A DNA stretch of 64,000 nt, from positions 1 to 64,000 of the forward strand of contig NZ_CABJDK010000001.1 in the NCBI RefSeq assembly GCF_902364355.1. The letters are read 5' to 3'. The notes below the pieces were generated by a model. It saw nothing but the letters and a program-made list of their open reading frames with translations. It had not been told where the DNA came from and ran no database searches. Below, piece by piece: positions 45,260-52,916 of the stretch. Position 1 is the first letter of the stretch. Each line of letters starts with the position of its first letter. The stretch comes from Collinsella aerofaciens. GTDB taxonomy: Bacteria; Actinomycetota; Coriobacteriia; Coriobacteriales; Coriobacteriaceae. The position numbers and the translations under genes were made by a program.

Positions 45260-46786
45260 ATGGAATCGACTGATGTACTGGTAATTGGATCTGGCATTGC
45301 GGGCCTTTGCGCCGCCTTCGAAGCGGCACGCACGGGCGCAACCGTCGCTGTGGCAAGCGCCGGCAAGACTATGAGTGGATCGAGCTTCTTCCCGGGCACC
45401 TGGGGTCTGGGCCTTATTGGCCCCGTCGACGAGGGCGACGAGCAGGACCTCATCGACACCATCCAGACCGTCGGCGGCGGTGTCGCCGACCTCGAGCTTG
45501 TCCAGACGTTTGTGCACGGCATTCCCCAGGCAATTGAATGGCTCGAGCAAGACCTGGGCGTTGAGCTCCAGCGTCCGCAAAGCGCTGAGAGCGCTCAGCA
45601 AAAGCAGTTTATCCCCTGCTTTGACCACAAAACGCGCATGTGGCGCGGCCTCACCCGCAAGCCCCTTGAGGACGCTCTGACGGCCCGGCTCGAGTCGCTC
45701 GGCATTCGTCTGCTCCCCCGCCATGAGCTTATCGACCTTGTTGAGGACACGAACGGCAGAATAACCGGAACCGTGCTCTACGACCTCACCGAAAATCGAA
45801 TCGTGCCCTTTGCTGCCAAGGCCACGATCATCGCAGCCGGTGGCACAGGTGGCCTGTTCGAGCGCAGCCTTACGTCGGCTGATGTGCTCAGCTCCTCGCA
45901 GGCCATCGCGCTGGCGCACGGCGCAACACTTACTAATATAGAGTTCATGCAGATGATGCCCGGCTTCATCGAGCCCAAGCGCAACCTGGTCTTCAACGAG
46001 AAAACCTGGCGCTACGTACATGTTGACCAGCCGGTAGATATTGCCGACAACAAGCTGGACGACCTGCTCGAGCAGCGCTCTGGATATGGTCCCTTCACGT
46101 CACGCTTGGCCTCCCGCGCTATCGATCTCGTCATCGATCAGGCAGGTGTCGAAGGCCTGGCACTCCACTACGACTTCCCCCGCGAGGATGTCCCAGAGTT
46201 TGTGCAGACCTTTGCCACCTGGCTGCAAGACGAGCACGGCATCGCCCCGACTGACGAGATGCGCGTTGCGATGTATGCCCACACCGCTAATGGCGGCATC
46301 AAGATCGATAAGACCGCGCACACGGGCGTTGAGGGCCTCTACGCTTGCGGTGAGGCGACAGGCGGCATGCACGGCGCCGACCGCATTGGTGGCTTGTCAA
46401 GCGCCAACGGCATCGTGTTCGGACGCATCGCGGGTGCATCGGCAGCCCAGGCAGCACAGAATGCACCTGAGGTGGCCCCGAAGGCGGATATCGCCCTCCC
46501 CCAGTACGGCATTGCCACAACAGATGCCGAACGCCTGACACGCAGCCTTAAGCACACGATGAGTACCTATTGCATGATCAACAGGACCGAAGCAGGTCTA
46601 TCCAAGGCTCTGCAACAGCTTGAAAGCCTGCAAGACGAGGCAACGGCGCTGAGTAAGCCACACGCCAATGACAGCGAAATCGCAGCCCTCGCCCGCCTGC
46701 AATCGCAGATTCAACTAGCACAGGAAATGGTCAAAGCCATGCGCAAGCGAACCGAAAGTCTCGGATCGCACTATCGAGCGAATTAA
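45260..46786 (+). CDS. FAD-dependent oxidoreductase of the fumarate reductase/aspartate oxidase family
   Basis: This 508-residue flavoprotein starts VLVIGSGIAGLCAAFEAAR (dinucleotide fold) and has TMSGSSFFPGTWGLGLIGP, IIAAGGTGGLFERSLTSADV, YAHTANGGIKIDKTAHTGVE and ACGEATGGMHGADRIGGLSS. The order matches L-aspartate oxidase (NadB) and related fumarate reductase flavoproteins. No nadA or nadC is adjacent, although a nicotinate phosphoribosyltransferase gene lies at the far end of the window. Substrate is therefore open. GAGAAAGGA precedes the ATG at 45260. The C-terminal 70 residues form a helical region. Confidence 0.7.
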   Translation: MESTDVLVIGSGIAGLCAAFEAARTGATVAVASAGKTMSGSSFFPGTWGLGLIGPVDEGDEQDLIDTIQTVGGGVADLELVQTFVHGIPQAIEWLEQDLGVELQRPQSAESAQQKQFIPCFDHKTRMWRGLTRKPLEDALTARLESLGIRLLPRHELIDLVEDTNGRITGTVLYDLTENRIVPFAAKATIIAAGGTGGLFERSLTSADVLSSSQAIALAHGATLTNIEFMQMMPGFIEPKRNLVFNEKTWRYVHVDQPVDIADNKLDDLLEQRSGYGPFTSRLASRAIDLVIDQAGVEGLALHYDFPREDVPEFVQTFATWLQDEHGIAPTDEMRVAMYAHTANGGIKIDKTAHTGVEGLYACGEATGGMHGADRIGGLSSANGIVFGRIAGASAAQAAQNAPEVAPKADIALPQYGIATTDAERLTRSLKHTMSTYCMINRTEAGLSKALQQLESLQDEATALSKPHANDSEIAALARLQSQIQLAQEMVKAMRKRTESLGSHYRAN

Positions 46787-46828
46787 ACTGGACACCTATC
46801 TAAAGCAAAACACAACTAATCGATATCT

Positions 46829-46864
46829 ATGGGCCCCGTGAACTCGAAGTGGCACGGGGCCCAT
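46829..46864 (+). terminator. 12-bp perfect hairpin after the flavoprotein gene
   Basis: ATGGGCCCCGTG (46829-46840) pairs exactly with CACGGGGCCCAT (46853-46864) around 12 bases. No T-run follows, so it may be a Rho-assisted stop or an mRNA end stabiliser. Confidence 0.5.
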
Positions 46865-46947
46865 TCGTGTCCGCACGGCAGCGTATCCTAATTCTGAATA
46901 CAGAGCGGGCAAAGCCCGCATAGACAATAGACCAGCGAGGAGGAGAT

Positions 46948-47808
46948 ATGGACAGTAGAGATATCGAGAAGTGGCGTGTCGAACTTGATAGCTACGCCAA
47001 TGTGGAAGAAGGCGTTGAGTATTGGCTCGCACGCGATTTAATGGAACCCATGGGGTACACTCGATGGGAGAACTTTGCCGAAGTTGTTAAGAGGGCAAAA
47101 GTCTCGTGCGAAACAAACAAAACTCCAGTTGATTCCCATTTTCGTGACACCACGAAAATGGTAACTGCCGGTGTCGCCGCTCGCGCAGTTAAAGACTACA
47201 AACTTACGCGCTATGCATGCTATTTAATCGCCCAGAACGGAGATTCAAACAAGCAAGAAATCGCGCTCGCACAGGCGTACTTCGCCGTGCAGACGCGCCG
47301 CCAAGAGCTCATAGAGCAGCGCTTCGCAGAGATTCAGCGCTTGCAGGCGCGCCACTCGCTATCTGATTCAGAGAAACAGCTCTCGGGTATTGCGTTCAAA
47401 CGCGGCGTGGACTCCAAAGGATTCGCGATCATCAAGTCGAAGGGCGATGAAGCGTTATTCGGCGGCAGAAGCACGGCGGAAATGAAGCAACAGCTCGGCG
47501 TATCCAAGAGCTCGGCATTGGCGGACAGGCTAGCCGATGTTCTCATCAAAGCAAAGGACCTTACGAACTCGATGACGGCCTTCAACGCCGAGGAACACGA
47601 CCTGTACGGTCTGGACCAGATCAAGCAAGAGCACGTCGAGAACAACACAAGCGTGCGTGGCAGCCTCATCGACCGCGGAATTGTACCCGAGAACCTACCG
47701 CCTGCCGAAGATACAAAGAAGCTCGAACGTCGCGTGAAAGCAGACGAGAAAAAGCTCAAGGAGGGTACAGACGGATTCACCGACCCCCAGGGCAGGCTCG
47801 ACTTGTAA
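46948..47808 (+). CDS. dinD: DinD-like DNA damage-inducible protein
   Basis: A 286-residue protein with an N-terminal BRO-type region (VEEGVEYWLARDLMEPMGYT and WENFAEVVKRAKVSC), DYKLTRYACYLIAQNGD, and EIALAQAYFAVQTRRQELIE, all typical of DinD. In E. coli DinD is LexA-regulated and inhibits RecA filament activity in vitro. I see no clear LexA box upstream. GAGGAGGAG precedes the ATG. It ends just before the tRNA operon terminator on the other strand. Confidence 0.88.
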   Translation: MDSRDIEKWRVELDSYANVEEGVEYWLARDLMEPMGYTRWENFAEVVKRAKVSCETNKTPVDSHFRDTTKMVTAGVAARAVKDYKLTRYACYLIAQNGDSNKQEIALAQAYFAVQTRRQELIEQRFAEIQRLQARHSLSDSEKQLSGIAFKRGVDSKGFAIIKSKGDEALFGGRSTAEMKQQLGVSKSSALADRLADVLIKAKDLTNSMTAFNAEEHDLYGLDQIKQEHVENNTSVRGSLIDRGIVPENLPPAEDTKKLERRVKADEKKLKEGTDGFTDPQGRLDL

Positions 47809-47856
47809 AGCGTCTGCGCCCTTACGGGTTCGGCCCCATGCGAGGTTAATAAAAAA

Positions 47857-47883
47857 GACGGCCAACCGAGATTGACCGTCTTA
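47857..47883 (-). terminator. terminator of the tRNA operon
   Basis: AAGACGGCCAA and TTGACCGTCTT form an 11-bp stem with one non-Watson-Crick position. On the minus strand a run of six T residues follows, placing the stop just after the last tRNA-Lys. Confidence 0.85.
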
Positions 47884-47891
47884 ACATGCTT

Positions 47892-47967
47892 TGGTGGGCC
47901 GTCAGGGGTTCGAACCCTGGACCTTGGGATTAAGAGTCCCCTGCTCTACCAACTGAGCTAACGACCC
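47892..47967 (-). tRNA. tRNA-Lys (CTT), copy 1
   Basis: A 76-base cloverleaf with encoded CCA. The acceptor GGGTCGT pairs with ACGGCCC, the D arm is AGCTCAGTTGGTAGAGC, the anticodon loop CTCTTAA carries CTT, and the T loop is TTCGAAC. It is the last tRNA of a three-gene minus-strand operon. Confidence 0.97.
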
Positions 47968-47971
47968 AAAG

Positions 47972-47997
47972 CTAAAGTCCGTGGTGGCGGACTTTAG
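47972..47997 (-). other. 10-bp perfect hairpin between the two tRNA-Lys genes
   Basis: CTAAAGTCCG (47972-47981) pairs with CGGACTTTAG (47988-47997) around six bases. No T-run follows. It lies in the spacer of the tRNA transcript and may guide processing. Confidence 0.6.
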
Positions 47998-48010
47998 AGG
48001 AGATATCGTG

Positions 48011-48086
48011 TGGTGGGCCGTCAGGGGGTCGAACCCTGGACCTTGGGATTAAGAGTCCCCTGCTCTACCAACTGAGCTAACGACCC
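48011..48086 (-). tRNA. tRNA-Lys (CTT), copy 2
   Basis: A 76-base tRNA with encoded CCA, identical to copy 1 except for one T-loop base (TTCGACC instead of TTCGAAC). GATATCG and CGATATC flank it as an inverted repeat that could extend the acceptor stem in the precursor. Confidence 0.97.
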
Positions 48087-48108
48087 GATATCAATACGAA
48101 GCAAGAAC

Positions 48109-48186
48109 TGGGGTGGGTAAAGGGACTCGAACCCTCGACCTACGGGACCACAACCCGTCGCTCTAGCCAACTGAGCTACACCCACC
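48109..48186 (-). tRNA. tRNA-His (GTG)
   Basis: The anticodon loop TTGTGGT carries GTG. The extra G at the 5' end (48186) faces the discriminator C (48112), the identity pair for histidine, and CCA is encoded. It is the first gene of the His-Lys-Lys operon. Confidence 0.96.
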
Positions 48187-48212
48187 GTGTCCTGTGCGCT
48201 TCGCGCTCGACT

Positions 48213-48241
48213 ATTATTGCAAGGAACGCCACGCGATGCAA
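48213..48241 (-). promoter_or_regulatory. promoter of the tRNA-His/Lys/Lys operon
   Basis: On the minus strand TTGCAT (48241-48236) and AATAAT (48218-48213) are 17 bases apart. The -10 box ends 27 bases before the tRNA-His 5' end, which leaves a leader of about 20 bases. Confidence 0.7.
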
Positions 48242-48351
48242 GCCCCAATTTTCAAGAATTTTGAAAAGAGTTTTTCGAACGCGTTTCGAGCAATTCCCAC
48301 CGGTTTCATAGGAGTAAACTTGCCCCACTGCAAATGCTCGAAAGGACAAGC

Positions 48352-49533
48352 ATGAAAGAACTCTCCAATCGTACGGCAACGTTTACCGATTCGGTCATCC
48401 GCCGCATGACGCGCATCTCCAATAAGTACGGCGCCGTCAACCTCTCGCAGGGCTTCCCCGACTTTGATCCCCCGGCGCAACTGCTCAAGAGCCTGAGCAC
48501 CATCGCTACCGATCCCAATCCGCTCTACCACCAGTACTCCATCACTTGGGGCTCCCAGGCCATGCGCGAGGCGCTTGCCGCCAAGCAGGAGCACTTTATG
48601 GGCATGCCGATCAATCCCAGCGAGAACATCGTGGTCACATGCGGCTCCACCGAGGCCATGATGGCCGCCATGATGACGGTCACGAACCCCGGAGACAAGG
48701 TCGTCATCTTCTCGCCGTTCTACGAGAACTACGGCGCCGACACGATTCTCTCGGGCGCTGAGCCCGTCTATGTGCCGCTCAACCCGCCCACGTTCGACTT
48801 CGATCGCGAGGTCCTCGAGGCGGCCTTCCGTGACAACGATCCCAAGGCCATCGTCCTGTGCAACCCTTCCAACCCCTGCGGCAAGGTCTTTACGCGCGAG
48901 GAGCTCACCTTTATCGCCGACCTGTGCAAAAAGTACGACGCCTACTGCATCACCGACGAGGTATACGAGCACATCGTCTACGCGCCCCACGAGCACGTCT
49001 ATATGGCCACGCTGCCCGGCATGTTCGAGCGCACCATCAGCTGCAGCTCGCTGTCCAAGACCTACTCCATCACCGGTTGGCGTCTGGGCTACACCATTGC
49101 CCCGGCCGAGATTACCGAGCGCATCAAGAAGGTCCACGACTTCCTCACCGTGGGTGCCGCCGCTCCCTTGCAGGAGGCCGTCGTCACCGCCCTCAACTTC
49201 AACGACAGCTATTACCAGGAAGTCCTCGACCTCTACACAGCCAAGCGCGATCTGTTCTGCCAGGGGCTCGATAGCATCGGTCTTGAGCATAACGTCCCGC
49301 AGGGCGCTTACTACGTCATGATGGACATCTCTGAGTTTGGCTATGACAGCGACCTCGAGTTCTGCGAGGACCTAGCCTCCAAGGTGGGCGTGGGCGCCGT
49401 ACCCGGCTCGAGCTTCTTCCGTGAGCCCGTCAACCATCTGATTCGCTTCCACTTTGCCAAGCGAGACGAGACGCTTAACGCGGCACTGGAGAACCTCAAA
49501 TCGCTGCGTGATAAAATCAAACCGCGCGGGTAA
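48352..49533 (+). CDS. class I/II PLP-dependent aminotransferase
   Basis: A 393-residue fold type I aminotransferase: YGAVNLSQGFPDFDPPAQLL, NIVVTCGSTEAMMAAMM, AIVLCNPSNPCGKVFTREEL, ITDEVYEHIVYAPHEH and SSLSKTYSITGWRLGYTIAP, the last holding the PLP lysine. The C-terminal Arg that binds the substrate carboxylate is in NHLIRFHFA. The pattern is close to MtnE/YbdL-type and kynurenine aminotransferases, so the amino donor is uncertain. The ATG at 48352 has GAAAGGA upstream. It is a single-gene unit ending with a hairpin. Confidence 0.88.
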   Translation: MKELSNRTATFTDSVIRRMTRISNKYGAVNLSQGFPDFDPPAQLLKSLSTIATDPNPLYHQYSITWGSQAMREALAAKQEHFMGMPINPSENIVVTCGSTEAMMAAMMTVTNPGDKVVIFSPFYENYGADTILSGAEPVYVPLNPPTFDFDREVLEAAFRDNDPKAIVLCNPSNPCGKVFTREELTFIADLCKKYDAYCITDEVYEHIVYAPHEHVYMATLPGMFERTISCSSLSKTYSITGWRLGYTIAPAEITERIKKVHDFLTVGAAAPLQEAVVTALNFNDSYYQEVLDLYTAKRDLFCQGLDSIGLEHNVPQGAYYVMMDISEFGYDSDLEFCEDLASKVGVGAVPGSSFFREPVNHLIRFHFAKRDETLNAALENLKSLRDKIKPRG

Positions 49534-49560
49534 GGACGGCCCGGCAACTAAAGTATCCAA

Positions 49561-49602
49561 AGAAGCCTCGCACCGTCCGCCGCGTTGCAGGGCTTCTTTT
49601 TA
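49561..49602 (+). terminator. terminator of the aminotransferase gene
   Basis: AGAAGCC (49561-49567) pairs with GGCTTCT (49591-49597) with a long, partly paired loop, and TTTT follows. Confidence 0.7.
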
Positions 49603-49674
49603 TAGCGCTTTCTTAAATGGTTTAGAGCTCTATACTTTAGTCACGGAGCAACTCGTCCCAGAGAGAGGAATACT

Positions 49675-50568
49675 ATGGCAGAGCAGCAGCTTATCGGAGC
49701 ACTCGAGGCCGGCGGCACCAAGATGGTCTGTGCCACGGGCTATGCGGACGGTACGGTCCTGGAGCGTGAGCAGATCGCGACCACGACCCCGCAGGAGACC
49801 GTTGAGGCCGTCAACGCATGGTTTGCCGACAAGGGCATCGCCGCGCTGGGCATCGGCGCCTTTGGCCCCACCGCGGTCAACCCCGCCTCGTCCCAGTACG
49901 GCAAGATCTTAGAGACGCCCAAGACCGCATGGCGCTACTTCGACCTGCTGGGCACCATCCAAAACGAGCTCAACGTCCCCTGCGGCTACGACACCGACGT
50001 CAACGTCGCCTGCCTCGGCGAGGTCACCTTTGGTTGCGCCCAGGGCCTCACTGACGTTGTCTACCTGACGATCGGTACCGGCGTGGGTGCCGGCGTGCTC
50101 TCGGGCGGTCAGCTCGTCCACGGCATGATGCACCCCGAGGCCGGCCACATCCTGGTCACACGCGACCCGCGTGACACCATCGGCGAGCACAGTGCCTGCC
50201 CCTTCCATGACAACTGCCTGGAGGGCCTCATCGCCGGTCCCGGCGTTAAAAAGCGCTGGGATGGCAAGAGCGCCGGAGACATGGCCGATGACCCGGAGGC
50301 CATGGACCTGCTCGCAGGCTATCTGGCACAGGCGCTCATGACCTACACGCTGTGCTATGCCCCGCAGAAGATCATCATCGGCGGTGGCGTTGCCGATCAC
50401 ACCCCTATCGTGCCGCTCGCCCGCAAAAAGTGTGCCGAGATGCTCAACGGCTACATCGTCACGCCCGAGGTCAACGATATCGACACCTACATTGTCAACA
50501 ACAGTCTCGAGGGCAAGCAGGGCATCATGGGCTGCCTGGCCCTGGGTGCCGCCGAGCTTCATCAGTAG
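49675..50568 (+). CDS. ROK family sugar kinase (fructokinase-like)
   Basis: This 297-residue protein has LIGALEAGGTKMVCATGYAD (phosphate loop), IGIGAFGPTAVNP, VPCGYDTDVNVACLGEVTFG, VYLTIGTGVGAGVLSGGQL and GEHSACPFHDNCLEGLIAGP. The last has the His and Cys residues that bind zinc in ROK enzymes. The short length and EAGGTK start match ROK fructokinases (ScrK/GmuE type), which phosphorylate fructose or mannose in the cytoplasm. No transporter or hydrolase is next to it. GAGAGAGG precedes the ATG. Confidence 0.87.
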   Translation: MAEQQLIGALEAGGTKMVCATGYADGTVLEREQIATTTPQETVEAVNAWFADKGIAALGIGAFGPTAVNPASSQYGKILETPKTAWRYFDLLGTIQNELNVPCGYDTDVNVACLGEVTFGCAQGLTDVVYLTIGTGVGAGVLSGGQLVHGMMHPEAGHILVTRDPRDTIGEHSACPFHDNCLEGLIAGPGVKKRWDGKSAGDMADDPEAMDLLAGYLAQALMTYTLCYAPQKIIIGGGVADHTPIVPLARKKCAEMLNGYIVTPEVNDIDTYIVNNSLEGKQGIMGCLALGAAELHQ

Positions 50569-50652
50569 GCGCGCCAAAGGGGCGCCGCAACGTCCGGCAA
50601 TCCCATCCTACGGGATAACGCCGCCACGCCCCGTATAAGCCCCCAAACAAAG

Positions 50653-50696
50653 AAAGGCCGCCTAGGACCAAGCAATGTGTCCTAGGCGGCCTTTTT
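50653..50696. terminator. bidirectional terminator shared by the kinase and VanZ genes
   Basis: A 16-bp perfect stem (50653-50668 with 50679-50694) around ten bases, followed by TTTTT on the plus strand. The right arm contains the stop and last codons (KKAA) of the VanZ-like gene on the other strand, so coding and terminator functions overlap. Confidence 0.9.
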
Positions 50697-51131
50697 GGCA
50701 CATATGAGCGATCGTAGAAGATATCGAAGCACAACGCCCGTCATCGCTCCGCAGCAGTCGATCATCACGTCGGTGATCATGCCGGCACGACCGGGCACAA
50801 AGAGCTGAATCGTCTCGTCAATCGAGGGAATCAACAGCAGGAACACCGCCGTGGGAAGCAGCACGTCAAAGGTGCGACGGCCCTCGATATCAAAAGAATG
50901 CGTCGCCAGAATGCCGAGCACCATGTACTCGGTAAAATGCGCGCACTTACGAACGACGAAGTTGGTCACCCACTCATACGGAAGCCCCATGCCGTGCAGA
51001 AAGCCGCGAACGGCCTCCATAATCGACAGGCTCAATGAACCGGACCCCGTGCCAGGAACCATCGAATTGCCCCAGATGAGCAGCACCATCAAGCAGGTCG
51101 CGACCGCCCATTTTCGATCGAGTTTAAGCAT
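50682..51131 (-). CDS. VanZ-like membrane protein
   Basis: A 149-residue protein with four hydrophobic segments (WAVATCLMVLLIWGNSMVP; FTEYMVLGILATHSF; VLLPTAVFLLLIPSI; VMIDCCGAMTGVVLRYLL). FVVRKCAHFTEYMVLG and SIDETIQLFVPGRAGMITDV are the VanZ landmarks (K-x-x-H-F-x-E-Y and D-E-x-x-Q-x-F-x-x-G-R). VanZ proteins can lower teicoplanin sensitivity; most homologues have no tested role. The ATG at 51131 lies 7 bases after the upstream stop, so the two are co-transcribed. Confidence 0.87.
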   Translation of the reverse strand: MLKLDRKWAVATCLMVLLIWGNSMVPGTGSGSLSLSIMEAVRGFLHGMGLPYEWVTNFVVRKCAHFTEYMVLGILATHSFDIEGRRTFDVLLPTAVFLLLIPSIDETIQLFVPGRAGMITDVMIDCCGAMTGVVLRYLLRSLICAKKAA

Positions 51132-51138
51132 GCAGGAG

Positions 51139-52605
51139 TTATGCCTCCGCACAGAGCGGCTCAAAGCTGGCGGTGCCACCCTCGATAACGCTCAGATAGG
51201 CACGGCCCGTGCGCCTCACCGCTGCAGACTGCAGGCGGTCGATCTCCTCCTCGAGAATCTGATTGACGCGCTCGTGACGACGGTTCTCCATGATGCCGGC
51301 AGCGATGGCCTCGGCACGCTCGATACCTTCGCGCGAGATGCGCGCGGTGTCCTCGGGGAACACGGCGCTGTGGCGACCAACGTAAGCGGGGGCAGCGGGC
51401 TGAGGAGCAGGCGTAAACACCGGAGCGGCAACGGGAGCGGGCTCGACGACCTCGTCCAAAATTGCGGCAGCGGCGGCCCACATGCCCTCGTGGCCCGAAT
51501 AATCGGCCATGGGGACGTCTTCCTCGGGAGTCGCATCGACAGACTCGTCGACTGCGACGGGCTGGGACGCGGATGCCGGGACATCGACCGGGGCAGCGAC
51601 CACATACGGCATGTCATTCGAGATGACCGGCTCGTCAAGGTCATCGAGATCGATAGCCGCAGCAGAGGCGTCGCTGATGATCGGCATGTTGGCAAGGTTC
51701 ACGTTGTACGGCACTGCCTCCGCCGCCTGCTGCTGTGCAGGAGCGCCCCACAGCGAGCTTTCGGCAGCACGACGGGCGGCAATAGTCTCCTCGTCGACGG
51801 CCAGCGGCTCGTCGGCATAGGGGTCGGCGGCGGCAGCAGCCGGAGTCACGGGCACGGCAGTGTCATACGTAACGGATTGAGCTGTGGCGGCGTTGTTGGC
51901 AGCGTTAGCCACGAGCGCCACAAAGGCGGCCGTGCTGCCCGCAGGAGCGGCATGAGAGCCCGAGACGGCGCGCGCAGCGGCAGCGATGTCATCGCGGTTA
52001 TAGGAGCCGGTCTTACCGCCGTAGGTGAGTTCGTCGATAGCGACCTGGTAGACGTCGCGTGAGCGCGTGGGATCGCAACTGACCGGCGAATCGTCGTCGA
52101 GCATGCTATCGATCATGGACCAGGCGTCGGCCTCGCTCATGGCGTCTGCGGCACGGGCGATGGTGGGGACGCCATCGTCGGCACGACGGCGCTGGAAGGC
52201 ACCGGTCAGGCCAGAGAAAACCGAAGAGGGCTGCGCGGCGTTTGCCTGAACGGCAGGAGCCGCAGCAGCAACGCCCTGAGGGGCAGCCCACTGCTGTTGG
52301 GCGGGCATCGAGGCGGTCTGGAACTCATCTTGATGCTGGTTGACGTTCGCAGCGCCACCCATGGCGTCGGGCTGGAACAGGCGCTCGGCATGCTGCGCGC
52401 GATATTCAGAAATGCCGAGCGAGGCGGCATAGATACCCACGCCCGCCACCGCACCCACGGCAAAGGGAACAGCGCCCGCGACGACCGTCTCGTTCACCGA
52501 CGAAAACGGCAGCGTGGCAGCATACATCACCACGGGAGCGGCAAGGCCGATTCCGCAGGAAAGTCCAGCAAGGACTGCTCGTTGTGTTGCATCAGAAGAA
52601 GCCAT
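51139..52605 (-). CDS. uncharacterised Ala/Pro-rich membrane-anchored protein
   Basis: I do not recognise this 488-residue protein. Two hydrophobic segments near the N-terminus (LAGLSCGIGLAAPVVMYAAT and VVAGAVPFAVGAVAGVGIYA) are followed by a long Ala, Pro and Asp-rich region likely to be disordered. One ordered patch is ADAWSMIDSMLDDDSPVSCD and DVYQVAIDELTYGGK (about 165-205), and the C-terminus RVNQILEEEIDRLQSAAVRR is a probable helix. The ATG at 52605 has GGGGAGAG upstream. It precedes VanZ in an operon. Related proteins may occur only in Coriobacteriia; the function is unknown. Confidence 0.6.
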   Translation of the reverse strand: MASSDATQRAVLAGLSCGIGLAAPVVMYAATLPFSSVNETVVAGAVPFAVGAVAGVGIYAASLGISEYRAQHAERLFQPDAMGGAANVNQHQDEFQTASMPAQQQWAAPQGVAAAAPAVQANAAQPSSVFSGLTGAFQRRRADDGVPTIARAADAMSEADAWSMIDSMLDDDSPVSCDPTRSRDVYQVAIDELTYGGKTGSYNRDDIAAAARAVSGSHAAPAGSTAAFVALVANAANNAATAQSVTYDTAVPVTPAAAAADPYADEPLAVDEETIAARRAAESSLWGAPAQQQAAEAVPYNVNLANMPIISDASAAAIDLDDLDEPVISNDMPYVVAAPVDVPASASQPVAVDESVDATPEEDVPMADYSGHEGMWAAAAAILDEVVEPAPVAAPVFTPAPQPAAPAYVGRHSAVFPEDTARISREGIERAEAIAAGIMENRRHERVNQILEEEIDRLQSAAVRRTGRAYLSVIEGGTASFEPLCAEA

Positions 52606-52916
52606 GAGCTCTCCCCATCTTCCAGCACCCAAATCGCATCATTCAGTTGGCTGCGCGAGAGAAGATGAAGCGGGGCTATGCCCCAAAGCAACGGTATGTG
52701 GTTCGTTTCATCTGCGTTTTCCGTCGCGAAGCTTAACAGCTATTATGCGAAACCCCCTTGGGGATTGCAAGCGACGAAGCGGGATTGAAACGGGAAAATC
52801 GCTGCTTGCCGGTCGTGAGGTCAATAATCGCTGGCGAGCGGCTATACGAAAAGGGCCAGGATCTAAACCCGGCCCTTCTGGCATATCTATGGTTGTTGTC
52901 GCGTGCAGCGAGCGAC
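52606..52916. other. intergenic region between rho and the membrane protein gene
   Basis: It holds the rho terminator (52851-52877) and, nearer 52650-52740, the promoter region for the next minus-strand gene. No coding frame is convincing. Confidence 0.5.
52851..52877 (-). terminator. terminator of rho
   Basis: AAGGGCC (52851-52857) pairs with GGCCCTT (52871-52877). On the minus strand the stem is followed by a short T-run. Confidence 0.75.
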
